DNA of 64,000 nt, taken from contig CM042087.1 in assembly GCA_023512835.1 (NCBI GenBank), positions 5,772,550 to 5,836,549 of the forward strand. The letters run 5' to 3'. The DNA is from Taxillus chinensis. Taxonomy: Eukaryota > Streptophyta > Magnoliopsida > Santalales > Loranthaceae. The translations under genes and the position numbers were made by a program. Below the pieces are notes generated by a model. It was not told the origin of the DNA, ran no database searches, and saw only the letters and a program-made list of their open reading frames with translations. Each line of letters opens with the position of its first letter. The stretch's first letter is position 1. Of this stretch, positions 35,401 through 48,488 are shown in pieces.

Positions 35401-38400
35401 GCCGACCAGTGGCACGGGCCAAGGGAGGGTGTTTGCGCTAGAGGCGACGTACCCGGAGGAGGCTGAGCTACCACCCCCACCAGCTGAGGGTGGAGCAGGA
35501 CCATCGGTGGTTAGAGGTACCCTCTTGATCTCCCGTACCTTAGCTTCTGTTCTTTTCGATACGGGTGCATCATGTTCGTTTGTTGCTGAGCTTGTAATAG
35601 ACGGCTTGGGGTTAGCTTGTGTGGAAGCCGCAAGGCCCCTAGTTGTGGAGTCTCCGGTGGGAGGCATGATTGAGGTACGGAGAGTGTGTCGTAATCGTGT
35701 GTTAACCATAGGCGAGGTGGAGCCGAGTTTTGACTTGCATGTAATGCCTTTGAGGACGTTTGACCTGATCTTGGGTATGGATTGGCTTATGGCTTTCCAG
35801 GCCAAGATAGATTGTTATCGGCGGCGTGTGACCTTCGTGACACCTGCAGGGGACCTCTTGCACCCTGCAGGGGGAGTGGGATTGTGAGGCGAGTTGGGCC
35901 GGGCCAGTGTTGGACAAGTGGGGTGCCATTACCCACAGGGTTAGCGGCCTTGACCTTTGCTGAGGAGGGAAAGGTGGAAAAGAGGGTGTGGCCCATTGTT
36001 GTGGACCAATTTCAGGGATGTTTTTCCTGAGCGGTTGAGGAGTTTGCCACCTAAGAGGAGTGTGGAGTTCACCATTGAGTTGGTGCCGGGGACGGGTCCG
36101 ATTTCCCAAGTAGCGTATCGTATGGGGCCAGTTGAGTTGAGGGAGCTTCAAGAGGCAAATCGAGGAGTTGGTGGGTCAGGGGTATATCGGACCGAGTACC
36201 TCACCTTGGGGTGCTCCGGTGCTCTTTGCGAAGAAGGCCGATGGTACACTACGTCTCCGCATCGACTACAGGAAGCCGAATTCGGTGACGATGAAGAACA
36301 AGTACCCGTTGCCTCGGATAGATGACCTGTTTGACCAATTGAGTGGGGCCAGGTGGTTTTCCAAAATAGATTTACGGTCGGGGTATCACCAGCTCGGGGT
36401 TAGGGAGGAGGACATCCCTAAGACGGCTTTTCGGTGCAGGTATGGGCATTATGAGTGGGTAGTGATGCCTTTCGGGCTCACTAATGCGCCAGCGGTGTTC
36501 ATGCATTTGATGAACCAAGTCTTTGCCCCATACTTAGACTCGTTCGTGGTGGTGTTTATCGACGATATCTTGGTGTATTCTAAGACCGAGAGGGAGCATG
36601 TGGAGCACTTGGCAACAGGTTGCAAACCTTGAGGGACCAGGCAATTGTTTGCTAAGTTTAGCAAGTGTGAGTTTTGGCTGCAGGAGGTTCACTTTCTTGG
36701 CCATGTGGTGTCAGTGAGGGAGTTAGGGTGGACCCGGCCAAGATTGAGGCCGTGGCATCGTGGGTGAGGCCAACCAACGTTTTTGAGATCCGTAGTTTTC
36801 TTGGCTTGGCAGGGTACTATCGTCGTTTTGTAGAGGGGTTCTCCCGTTTGGCGGCTCCTATGACGGCGTTGACTCGGAAGGGCGTGAAGTTTGATTGGAC
36901 CGACAAGTGTCGCCGAGCATTTGAGACTCTCAAAACCTATTTGACCACTGCACCTGTGTTGAGGTTGCCTAGGGAGGATATTCCATATGAGGTATCCTGT
37001 GATGCGTCCAGGGTTGGTTTGGGGTGTGTGCTTATGCGGGAGCACGGTGTGGTAGCTTATGGGTCGAGGCAGTGAAGCCTCATGAGCGGAATTATCCTAC
37101 TCATGACCTTGAGTTAGGCTGCTGTCATCTTCGCCCTGAAGAGTTGGCGGCACTACCTCTTGGGGGAAAAGTTTGTGGTGTTCTCAGATCACAAGAGCCT
37201 TCGTACATCTTTACTCGAAGGACTTGAATTTGAGGCAAAGGAGATGGGTGGAGTATTTGCGGACCTTTGATTTTACTCTTGCCTATACCCCCGGCAAGGG
37301 TAATGTTGTGGCTGATGCATTGAGCAGAAAAGGGAAAGCTGAGGTGGCCGTGAGAGAGTGGAAGCCGATGGAGCGATTGGCGACGTTGCAGTGCGCAGCT
37401 GTTGTTCGTGATGGTGGGACGATCCCGAGTCCTTTGGTGGTAGTGCCTGAGTTGTACCGGCGCGTCCGGGAGGAACAATGGGTGACATTGAGTGCGAGGT
37501 TCTCCGTGCCCGTATTGAGGCCGGGGAGCTATCTCGGGGACCGGACGAGAGGGTCCTGAGCATGAGTTGTCATTTCAGGGGCGGTTGGTAGTGGCTTGTT
37601 CCCTCAGGGATGAGGTGATGAGGGCGTTTCACCAATCTAGAGTTGCTTTGTGCATCCAGGGGGGTACGAAGATGTACCATGCGCTTCGCGGACATTTTTG
37701 GTGGCCTGGGATGAAACGCGATGTAGCTGCCTTTGTTTCGCGGTGCCTCACGTGTCGCAGGTGAAGGCCGAGCATCGGCGGCCGGCGGGCATGTTACGGC
37801 CCTTGCCCATAGCAGAGTGGAAGTGGGACCATATCGCGATGGATTTTGTGGATCGGTCTTCCACCCACCACTGGGAGGAAGGATATGATTTGGGTGATTG
37901 TGGATCGATGCACAAAGTCGGCTCATTTCCTGGGCTGTTCGCGAGCGGGACTCTATTGGGACCTTGAGTCACTGTACATGAACGAGATTGTGAGACTACA
38001 TGGCGTACCATCATCGGTTGTCTCGACCGGGATTCGCGGTTCACTTCCCGTTTTTGGGCCGGTTTGTAGGAGGCTATGGGGACCAAGCTTCACCTGAGTA
38101 CAGCCTTTCACCCCGAGACCGACGGTCGGACCGAGCGGACGAATCGGACCATGGAGGACATGTTGAGGGCTTGTGTGCTAGATTTTGGGGGTTCGTGGGC
38201 AACTCACCTTCCTTTGGTGGAGTTTGCCTACAACAACGCTTATCAGGCATCCATTGGGATGGCTCCTTTTGAGGCGTTGTACGGACGGCCGTGTCGGTCA
38301 CCTTTGTGTTGGACCAAGGTGGGGGAGACAGCTCTCTTGGGGCCACGGTTGGTTCAAGAGGCTACCGAGAAGGTCAAGTTGATTCGTCGGCGTTTGTTGT

Positions 38401-38890
38401 CGGCTCGAGTCGGCAGAAATCTTATGCGGATCAGCGGCGGCGACCTTTGGAGTTTTCGTTGGTGATCATGTGTTCCTTCGTGTCTCTCCACGTCGTGGAC
38501 ATCGACGGTTTGGGCGAGGTTCCAAGCTATCTCCGCGGTTTATTGGTCCTTTTGAGATTCCGGATCGTGTAGGGCCCTTGGCCTACCGGTTAGCGTTACC
38601 ACCGCGGTCGAGTCGAGTGCACAACGTGTTTCACGTGTCCCGATTGCGGAAGTATCACCCTGACCCCACTCGTGTGATTGATTGGGGGACGTTGGACATT
38701 GCGGATGACATGTCTGTCATTGAGGCCCCTATCCGTATCCTAGATCGGCGAGAGAAGCTTTTGCGTGGTCGTGCTATTCCTTTGGTTCGCGTGCTGTGGC
38801 AGCACCGTGGCATTGAGGAGGAGACATGGGAAAGTGAGTCCGTGATGTGTGAGCAAAGACCCGGACTTGTTCGAGGACGAACAATCTTAA
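35401..38890 (+). pseudogene. Element C pol: protease, RT, RNase H, integrase, chromodomain
   Basis: Protease region: ISRTLASVLFDTGASCSFV (about 35527-35583) with the catalytic DTG, then [10 protein letters not shown] at 35957-36632 contains [31 protein letters not shown] and an intact FIDDILVYS near 36557. The rest of RT and the start of RNase H follow at 36674-37075 ([28 protein letters not shown]). The integrase finger lies at 37567-37764 (HQSRVA, TKMYHALRGHFWWPG, CLTC), its core near 37860-38465 ([18 protein letters not shown]), and a [19 protein letters not shown] module and chromodomain-like tail at 38470-38890. Multiple frameshifts separate the blocks, many at CAG/CTG-type positions. 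Confidence 0.82.
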
Positions 38891-39222
38891 GCGTGGGAGG
38901 TGGTCATGGCCAAGGGATGGATAGTGATGTTTTCTTGTGATGTGTTTTCTTGTATTAGTTGATGTATTTGTATTGTCTTTTAAAGACATGTGTTCTTATT
39001 TGTGATGTGCCTTGAGATGTGTATTCGTGCCATGTGGACATGTGTTATGTGCATTATTGTGGTTATGGATTATGGTGGTACTTGTTATGTCTTTGTTGTC
39101 TTGAGTGTGGTGTATGACCCATTTGGGTGTTGTGGCTCGCCGTGTGGCAAATGGGTAGCTTGTGTTTGTTTTCCTCTTATGTCATTTCTTTTCGAGGACG
39201 AAAAGTCTTAAGGGGGAGAGGA
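38891..39222 (+). other. Element C 3' non-coding region and polypurine tract
   Basis: GT-rich non-coding sequence ending in the tract AAGGGGGAGAGGA directly before the LTR at 39223. A short inverted repeat, TTTTCGAGGACGAAAAG, sits just upstream (about 39190-39206). It is conserved in A's relatives B, D and E as well. Confidence 0.75.
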
Positions 39223-41075
39223 TGTAAGGACCCGTACCTTGAGTTAGTCGGTTTGCCTCCCGAGTAGAGTTTTTCTAGATTTTGACCCGGTAAATGGACT
39301 CCAATGAATTCACGTGCAAAAGGAAAGATGCTTAGAATGTTGTCCTCTATCTACCACAGAAGTTTCAGGCCAAATGGACATGTATGTGAGGTGCACGTGA
39401 TATGGGTCCAATTCACGTGCAAGTGTGGTTGTCTTTAAATGATGCAAGGAGGCTAGGGGTGAAGTTTGAGAGCATTTGGAGTGCATATGGAGTTGCACGT
39501 GAATTGGGGAATTCACGTGCAAATTGGCGTGCGAGCATATTTTTGCATGGTTCCCTTGGTTTTGACATTCTAAGGAACTTTCTCCAAAGGACCATGTTGA
39601 AATTCCGAGTATTTTGGCCTATATGGGTGCGGAAAGGTGCTAACTTGTGTGATCAAAACTACGTCGTTTTGATCCTGGGTTTCACTTAATCAAAACTACG
39701 TCGTTTTGATAGTGGGAGGCCTATATAAGGATGAGGAGACTCCTTGTTCTAGGGTTAGGGGTTTTTCGGCCATTGCGGCCGTCGTGGAGAGAGAGAGAGC
39801 TAGAGAGAGGGAAAGGGGGAGAACTGGCTGGTTCTTGCGGAGCATCTTGCGTGGGGAGGACGGCATCTAACGCGGGAGCAAAGAGGATCTTCTTTAAGGT
39901 AGGGGTTCTGTTTTCTTATACCTGATCCGGGGTTAGGCCCTGTGGTGAATTACCCGTTGGATATTGTCCTTGTTATCATACTATTTATATGTAAATTCAT
40001 ATTGGTGTGATCTCCTATATGAATGTTGGCCTTCAATGGCGTTGTTTGGATATATGTATATATGCCTGAAGTGTTTGACATAATGCCTGTGAGGCTGTGC
40101 ATGTTATGTGTTTGAGGTAATGCCTATGAGGCTGTGCATGTTATGTGTTTGAGGTAATGCCTGTGAGGCCGTGCATGTTATGTGTTTGAGGTAATGCCCG
40201 TGAGGCCACGCACGTCCAGTGTGTTAGATTATGTCTGTGTGGTGGGTGTATGAGCTTGTGGATATATGCATGCTAAGTGTTCGATGTTATTCTGTGTGAC
40301 TAAGCATACTAAGTGTTTGATGTTATGCCTGTATGGCCATGTGTCTTGCGTGTTTGCTTGTACACCCGGTGGCTATGGAACCCGGTGGTCGTGGAAGCCC
40401 GGGATCGTTTTGTGGAACCCGGTGGTCGTGGAAGCCTGGGACTGTTTTGTGGAACCCGGTGGTGTGGAAGCCCGGGACTGTTTTGTGGAACCCGGTGGCC
40501 GTGGAAGCCCGGATCGTTTTGTGGGACCCGGTGGTCGTGGAAGCCCGGGATCTGTTTTGAAACCCGGTGGTGTGGAAGCCCGGGGAGTGTTTATGTACTA
40601 GCCCATGTATGATTGTGTTTGTTGTTATAGCCTGTAACTATATCCTGGTGGAATAATTGTATCACGACACGGCACTTGTACACAAGGCATGTAGATATTA
40701 GGTGCATGGGATGGGTTGGGGAGACATGATCCCTACTAGGCGTGGTTGCTCACCCCTCCTACCATGTTGTTTTCTTTACAGGAACCTACGGGCGTTAGGT
40801 GGGACCCCAAGGTGGAAGACCTTATTTATTTTATTGTTTATGTTATTTTATTATGGAAACGATGTAACCCCAATGGGGATGGATGGAAAAGAAGACTTTG
40901 TATTAAAGACTGATTTGGTTTGTGGACTGCTTGATGGACTTTATTTTTCTTGAATGTGTTGTGAATGTTTAAAATATTCAGTCCTTGGTTTGTATCCTAA
41001 CCCCTTTGCCCTCCGTGTGGGTAAAAAGGGGAGTCACGTACCGGTTTCCTCGGGTTGGAAATCCGGGGCGTGACA
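39223..41075 (+). repeat. Element C 3' LTR
   Basis: An 1,853-bp LTR with a G-box inverted repeat at 39493-39522, palindromes at 39652-39673 and 39689-39710, a TATA box at 39722-39730, and a CCCGGG minisatellite at about 40366-40595. Its differences from the left LTR are dominated by CAG/CTG-type changes, for example near 39250, 39285, 39532 and 39606. Confidence 0.92.
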
Positions 41076-41080
41076 CACGC

Positions 41081-41107
41081 GAACCACCACGGCAACGATC
41101 CGGAGGT

Positions 41108-41168
<61 letters not shown>

Positions 41169-41734
41169 GGCGGCTACGACGGCAAAAGAAACCAAAGAAC
41201 CCTAAACCTAATCCTGAACCCCTTTATATAGACACCACGACATCAAAATGATGTAGTTTTGATTAAGTGAAACCTAGCATCAAAACGACGTAGTTTTGAT
41301 CGCACAAGCTACAACCTTTTCGCATTCATACAAGACAAAATACTCATAATTTCAACATGGTCCTTTGGGAAAAGATGATTAGAATAAGAAAACCAAGGTG
41401 ACGGTACAAAAATATGGCTGCACGCCATAATGCACATCATATCCCCATATGACGTGCAGCTCCAAATGCTGTGAAATTCTACCCCAAGCTTCCTTGCATC
41501 ATGTAGAAGGCAGGCAGGCATGCAATAAAAACCTAGCATGTCATAATGCCCCATATGACGTGCACTCTATTTCTACCTCCCTAGGCTGCCCTATTTCGTC
41601 AAAAGTTCCCTATTTGGTAAATAAAATGATTTACCTGAAGTCCATGAGTAGAAGTTCCCCAAAAACTAGAAAATTGCCACTCAAAAGGTAAAACTGTGAC
41701 TAACTCCGCACATCCGAAAACACGGGTCATTACA
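41081..41734 (-). repeat. Element B 3' LTR, second segment
   Basis: Rest of B's left LTR after the C insertion. It has a pure CT microsatellite at 41111-41166, a TATA box near 41224-41230 (minus), palindromes at 41242-41263 (core changed to ATGT) and 41279-41300, and the end CGGGTCATTACA at 41734. The polypurine tract (TCCTTTCCCCCTTAA on plus) follows immediately. Confidence 0.88.
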
Positions 41735-41991
41735 TCCTTTCCCCCTTAATACTTTTCGTCCTCGAAAAGAAACATACAAGGGAAAACAAACACATGCTAC
41801 CCATTTGCAAAATGGCAAGCCACAATGCCCAGATGGATCACACAACATATCAGGACATCTCAAACGCATTGTAATCTCAAAACACATCTCAATATAAATA
41901 TATACCAGTCTACAAATACAAATACACCAAATCATGAACCACATACAAGAAAACACATTACTACCCCTTGGCCAACAGCCACCTCCCACCG
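41735..41991 (-). other. Element B 3' non-coding region and polypurine tract
   Basis: Non-coding sequence between the LTR and the pol stop. The TTTTCGTCCTCGAAAAG inverted repeat next to the polypurine tract is conserved. No gene. Confidence 0.7.
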
Positions 41992-44900
41992 TCAAGATTG
42001 TTCGTCCTCGAACAACTCTGGGTGCTGCTCACGCATCATGGACTCACGTTCCCATGTCTCCTCCTCAATGCCACGGTGCTGCCACAGCACACGAACCAAA
42101 GGAATAACACAACCACGCAAAAGCTTCTCCCGCCGATCTAGGATACGGATAGGGGCCTGAACAACGGACATGTCATCCTCAATGTCCAATGTCCCCTAAT
42201 CGATCACATGAGTGGGGTCAGGATGATACTTCCTCAACTGGGACACATGGAACACATTGTGCACCTGACTCAATCGCGGTGGCAATGCTAACCAGTAAGC
42301 TATAGGCCCCACACGAGCTATAACCTCAAAAGGACCAATGAACCAGGGAGAGAGTTTGGAACCTCTCCCAAAGCGCCAATGTCCACGTCGTGGAGAGACA
42401 CGGAGAAACATATGATCTCCCACAGAAAACTCGAAGGTCACCACCGTTGATCTGCATAAGATTTCTGTCGACTCTGGGCTGATAACAAGCGCTGACGAAT
42501 CAACTTGACCTTCTCAGTAGCCTCTTGAACCAACTGTGGTCCCAAGAGAGCTGCCTCTCCTACCTCAGTCCAACACAAGGGTGATCAGCAGGACCTCCCA
42601 TACAACGATTCAAAAGGGGTCATCCCAATGGATGCCTGATAACTGTTATTGTAGGCAAATTCCACCAAGGGAAGGTGAGTTGCCCACGAACCCCCAGAAT
42701 CTAGCACACAAGCCCTCAACATGTCCTCCATGGTCTGATTCGTCCTCTCAGTCTGACCGTTAGTCTCAGGGTGAAAGGCTGTACTCAAGCTAAGCTTTGT
42801 CCCCATAGCCTCTTGCAAACCTGCCCAAAAACGAGAAGTAAACCTCAAATCCATGTCGGACACAATTGATGATGGCACCCCATGCAATCTCACCACCTCA
42901 TTCACATACAATGACTTAAGGCCCCGATGGAATGCCGCTCGTGGACAAGAAGAAAATGGGCTGACTTGGTTAGCTGGTCCACAATCACCCATATCATGTC
43001 CTTCGCGCGCGTGGTGGGTGGAAGACCAGTCACAAAGTCCATCGCTATGTGGTCCACTTCCATTCGGCTATTGGCAACGGCCGTAACATGCCCGCCGGCC
43101 GCTGATGCTCAGCCTTCACTTGTTGACAAGTGAGGCACCTCGAAGCAAAAGCAGCTATATCACGTTTCATTCCAGGCCACCAAAAATGTTCCCGAAGTGC
43201 ATGATACATCTTCGTACCCCCTGGATGCACGGCAAGCCTAGACTGATGAAACTCCCTCATCACCTCATCCCAGAGAGAAGAAGCCACTACTAGCCGCCCC
43301 TGAAAAGACAACTCATGCTCAGGACCCTCTGTCCAGCCCTCAGATAGCTTACTAGCCTCAATATGGGCACGGAGAACCTCACACTCAATGTCACCCAACT
43401 GTCCCCCCCAGACGCGCTGGTACAACTCAGGCACAATAACCAAAGGACTCAAGACTGTCCCACCATCACGAACAACAGGCTGTAGCTGCAACATCGCCAA
43501 CTGTTTCATCATCTTCCACTCTCTCACGGCTACCTTAGCTTTCCCTTTTCGCGCTCAACGCGTCGGCCCATAACATTACCCTTGCCCGGGGTATAGGCAA
43601 GAGTAAAGTCAAAGGTCTGCAAATACTCCACCTATCTCCTCTGCCTCAAATTCAAGTCCTTCTGAGTAAAGATGTACTGAAGGCTCTTGTGATCAGAAAA
43701 CACTACGAACTTCTCCCCCAAAAGGTAATGTTGCCAACTCTTCAAGGCAAAGATGACGGCCGCCAACTCAAGATCATGGGTAGGGTAATCTGCTCATGAG
43801 GCTTCAAATGCCTCGACCCATAAGCTACCACACTGTGCTCCTGCATAAGAACACACCCCAAACCAACCCTAGATGCATCATAATATACCTCATATGGGAT
43901 ATCCTCCCGAGGTAAGCTCAACACCGGTGCAGTGGTCAAACGGGTTTTGAGAGCCTCAAACACCCGCTTGACACTTGTCGATCCACTCAAATTTCACTCC
44001 CTTCCGGGTCAACGCGGTCATAGGAGCTGCGAATCGAGAGAATCCTTGTACAAAATGACAGGAATACCGCCAAGCCAAAAAAAGCTACGAATCTCGAAGA
44101 CATTAGTTGGCCTCTCCCACGATGCCACAGCCTCAATCTTGGCTGGGTCCACCCTAACTCCCTCAGCGGACACCACATAGCCAAGGAAGTGAACCTCCTG
44201 CATCCAAAACTCACATTTGCTAAATTTAGCAAATAACTGCTAGTCCCTCAAGGTTTGCAACACTGTTGCCAAATGCTCCACATGCTCCCTCTCCGTCTTG
44301 GAATACACCAAAATATCGTTTATAAACACCACCACAAAGGAATCCAAATATGGAGCAAAGACTTGGTTCATCAAATGCATGAACATTGCTGGTGCATTAG
44401 TGAGCCCGAAAGGCAACACTACCCACTCATAATGTCCACACCGCACCGAAAAGCACTCTTAGGGATGTCCTCCTCCCTAACCCTCAACCGATGATACCCC
44501 GACCATAGTTCTGTCTTGGAAAACCACCTGGGCTCCACTCAACCGGTCAAACAGGTCATCTATTCGAGGCAACGGATACTTGTTCTTCACGGTCACCAAA
44601 TTCGGCTTCCTATAGTCGATGCAAAGGCGTAACGTGCCATCTGCCTTCTTTGCAAAGAGCACCGAGCACCTCAAGGTGAGGTACTCGGTCTGATATACCC
44701 CTGGTCCACCAACTCCTCTATCTGCCTCTGAAGCTCCCTCAGCTCGGCTGGCCCCATATGGTAAGCCACTTGGGAGATTGGACCAGTCCCCGGTACCAAC
44801 TCAATGGTGAACTCCACACTTCTCTTAGGAGGTAGACTCCTCAACTGGTCAGGAAAGACATCCTGAAATTCGTCAAGGACAGCTGGCCACACTCTCTTTT

Positions 44901-45485
44901 CCACTTTTCCTTCCTCAGCAAAGGTCAGGGCTGCCAACCTGTGGGTAATGGCACCCCACTGGTCCAATATCGGGCCAGGCTCGACTCGCCACACGGTCCC
45001 ACTCCCCCCTGCAGGGTGCAAGAGACCCCTACAGATGTCACGAAGGATACACGCCGCCGATAACAATCTATCTTGGCTTGGAAAGCCATAAGCCAATCCA
45101 TACCCAAGATCAGGTCAAAAGTACGCAAGGGCATTACATGTAAGTCAAAACTTAGCTCCACATCTCCTATGGTTAACACACAGTCATGGCAAACATGCCG
45201 CACCTCAATCATACCTCCCACTGGAGACTCAACAACTAGGGGCCTCGCTGCCTCCACACAAACTAACCCCAAGCTATCTATTACAAGCTCAGCAACAAAA
45301 GAACACGATGCACCCATATCGAAAAGAACAGAAGCTAACGTATGGGAGATCAAAAGGGTACCTTTAACCACCGATGGTCCTGCTCCACCCTCCGCCGGCG
45401 GGGGTGGTAGCTCAGCCTCCTCCTGGTACGTCACCTCCAGCGCAAACACCCTCCCTTGGCCTGTGCCACTAGTCAGCTCACTCAC
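41992..45485 (-). pseudogene. Element B pol: protease, RT, RNase H, integrase, chromodomain
   Basis: Protease region at 45485-44925 (ISHTLASVLFDMGASCSFV; the catalytic DTG reads DMG). A PR-to-RT block at 45096-44671 carries FPDQLRSLPPKRSVEF. RT at 44674-43987 is in several phases. The polymerase motif reads FINDILVYS (AAC at 44320-44318), so the first catalytic Asp is replaced by Asn. RNase H lies at 43990-43740 (one Cys of YCDAS is Tyr), the integrase finger near 43260-43130 (HPGGTKMYHALREHFWWPG, CLTC), the core at 42992-42585 ([21 protein letters not shown]), and the chromodomain-like end at 42189-41992 ([22 protein letters not shown]). The protease and RT changes argue this copy is inactive even if the frameshifts are discounted. 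Confidence 0.85.
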
Positions 45486-46752
45486 TGGGCGCTTCCTGCC
45501 AAGGCTCCCTCCAGCTTCAGTCTGCTACCGCTCCGGCCTCCCCCGGGCCTTGGGTCTAGTTCGATCCTGCCTAACTAGCTTGTGGATCGGCGAGCTGGTC
45601 TCTCTCGCTGGTGCATGGAAATTGGCATCACTCCTCGTGCTGGATGCCATGCCTCCAACTCCTCTATTGCCACTCCGGCAAACCCGGCTCGAATGGCCCT
45701 CTCATCCACAACTATTGCATGTCCAGTCTTTCTTTGGACACTCCCTCCTAAAGTGGCCTTGCTCCCCACAACAATGACAACCGCTGGGGAGACCTCCAGC
45801 TGGACCTCCCTGTTTGCTACCGCCAAAGCTAGACCTCCCTGGGTGCACCGATGTCTGTCCCCTGCTGCGGAAGGAACTGTTATCTCTCTCTTCGGTCTTG
45901 GGCCTCTTGGGCCCCGAGTCACGTTCAGATCCGCCCTGGAACTGGCGACCCTGATGGGCCTGCCTCCCATCATCCAGCTCTCTCTCAGCCATATGAGTCG
46001 TCTCCACAACCTCAGCATAAGCCCTCAAGTGCAAGATCGCCACTCTCTGCCTAAGGGCCGGCCTAAGGCCCAATGTGAACTTGTGGGCCTTCAGGTCCTC
46101 CTTTGCCACAGTCTTAGGAGCGAACCTACTCAAGCTCTGGAACTCTCGCTCATACTCAGGTACCATCCTTGATCCCTGCCACAAGCTGCCAAACTCCTCC
46201 CTCTTTTGCCATCTCAAGGACTCCGGGAAGAACTCGTCATGGAAGAGCTACAAGAACTCCTCCCATAACATGAACCGCACCGCACGGCTCCCCCACGACA
46301 CTCAACCACCACTCCAGAGCATCCCCCTCTAGCTGCCGAATGGCCAGTCTCACCTTATCCTCCTCCCGGGGTAGGAGAAAGGAAAACACATGCTCGATCT
46401 GCCTCGACCACTGCTCAACTACCACGGGATCCCCTTCTCCCTTGAACCTTGGAGGTTGTTCCTTTCGGATCCGTGTCATCACGTCATCCTCTTCACGAAT
46501 CGGTACGCCGCCCGCCGAACTCTCACGCTCCCAAGGTAACTCCCCCACCTGGTGGTGGCGGTGGTGGTGGCACCACCGCTGTGCCACCATCTCACGGCGC
46601 ATCTCCTCCCGAACTTCCAGTCGGATGGCCTCTCGCAGCTGCGCCAGCAACAGCGCATGTCCTCTAGCGGACTGCCCTGCACCCGGACCCTCTTGGGCTG
46701 ATGACTCATCAGCCACTGCCTTGGACGCGCGTGTTACTTTCCTCGGTGGCAT
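45486..46752 (-). pseudogene. Element B gag
   Basis: Starts at MPPRKVTRASK (46752). The N-terminal half is open to 46237 (PPRFKGEGDPVVVEQWSRQIEHVFSFLLPREEDKVRLAIRQLEGDALEWW) and the second block at 46217-45702 includes REFQSLSRFAPKTVAKEDLKAHKFTLGLRP. A CCHC knuckle (CCGEQGHFRRECPKKD with CNSCG) lies at about 45790-45700. One frame change near 46240 separates the halves. Confidence 0.83.
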
Positions 46753-47241
46753 TCTTACTACACGAAGTAAGAAAGGCAACCATCAAAACACATTTATAAT
46801 CTACCCCGTATCACTACCTCTACCCTGGTTAACAATTTTACTATCACAAGGCATGTTACACTCATCGCACCAAATCCACATTTCACACAATCAATTCACG
46901 TTGCACTTAGCTCAATTAAACAAGGGCTTTTCCATGTTATCATACTCAAGGTATTTCGAGATAATTCAGAGTTGCACGTTCATACTTATTCACGTTATTC
47001 ACACTTTCCTACCACATGTACAACTTTATCACGCTTTAGCACACAAACAACGAATGCAACTAGTGCCCTAATGCCAATGCATGCAAATCCTACCTCTGGT
47101 CTGGACTACCCCAAGTACACCTTAGAGGCTACAAGAGGATCGTGTTGATCAGGCACGTCCCTCCAGGCTCCTCCAAAGGACTCAAGATAACCAGATCCAC
47201 CCACTACCCTAGGCCAACTAGACCATGCTCTGATACCATAT
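46753..47241 (-). other. Element B leader and primer-binding site
   Basis: Non-coding leader. The primer site at 47224-47238 reads TGGTATCAGAGCATGG on the minus strand, the full initiator-Met tRNA complement. It is the only gypsy copy here with the intact form. Confidence 0.85.
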
Positions 47242-48424
47242 TGTCACGCCGCGAATTTCCAACCCGAGGAAAAGGGTCGTGACTCTCCCTTTACCCGAGT
47301 TTGGATAAAGGGGTTAGGATACAATATGTCCACACAAGACACCATACATTTCACAACAAAAATTCAGAGAGATAGTCATATATATATATATATTAAGTAC
47401 AAACCATTATAAACGTATCCAAACATGTTTTTATTACATTTAACTCCTCTTTTACAATCTCCCCTCTGGGGTTACAAAACTCTCACAGAAACAACAAAAC
47501 ACAAATAACAATAAGCAAAGCCACAAGCAGGTCTTCCACCTTGGTGTTCCCACCTAACACCTGTAAGTCCCTGTAAAGAAAACAACACAGTAGAAGGGGT
47601 GAGCAACCACAGCTTAGTAGGGATCATGTCTCCCCAACCTATCCCATGCTCCTAGCATCTACATGCCATGTGAACAAGTGCAGTGTCATGATACAATTAT
47701 TTCAACAGATATAATAACAATCCACATCAGCAAATACAATCATTTCCACAACCACACCGGATTATAGGTCCACAGCCCACACAGGCTAACACATGAACAA
47801 TCCCGGGCTACCACACCCACCGAGTTCCAAGACCGGTCCCGGGCTTCCACGACCACCGAGTTTCACAAAATAGTCCCAGGCTTCCACAACCACCGGGATT
47901 CACAAAACAGTCCCGGGCTTCCATAGCCACCGGGTTTCACAAAACACAATACACATATCCACTCAAGCATAACATCGAACACATAATAGGCACACTATTC
48001 TGCATAACAGTGAACACTTAATATGCACGATCACTCAGGCATAATAACAAACACATAATATGCACGTCTTCACAGGGATAATAACAAACACATAATGTGC
48101 ACAATCACTCAGGAATAACATCAAACACATAGCATGCGTGGCCTCACAGGCATAATCTCAAACACTTGGCATGCATATAGACATGTACCCAAATAACACG
48201 CCATTGAAGGCCAACCTTCATATAGGAGGTCACACCTATATGAATTTACATATAAATAATATAACAACAATAACAATATCCAACGGTTCATTCACCACAG
48301 GCCTAACCCCGGATTGGGTACAAGAAGATAGAACCCCTACCTTGCAAGTGTCCTTCTGCTCCTGCGTCCATGCTAGACACCGTCCACTCACGCAAACCAC
48401 CACGGCAATGATCCTGGAGGTTCC

Positions 48425-48488
<64 letters not shown>

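Larger units (their letters stand above)
22730..41075 (+). mobile_element. Element C: Ty3/gypsy chromovirus inserted in B's left LTR, itself interrupted by D
   Basis: Flanked by CACGC at 22725-22729 and 41076-41080. LTRs are 22730-24594 and 39223-41075, with plus-strand coding. The LTRs agree over long stretches and differ mainly at CAG/CTG positions, which suggests a young insertion. Without D it is about 9.3 kb. Confidence 0.92.
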
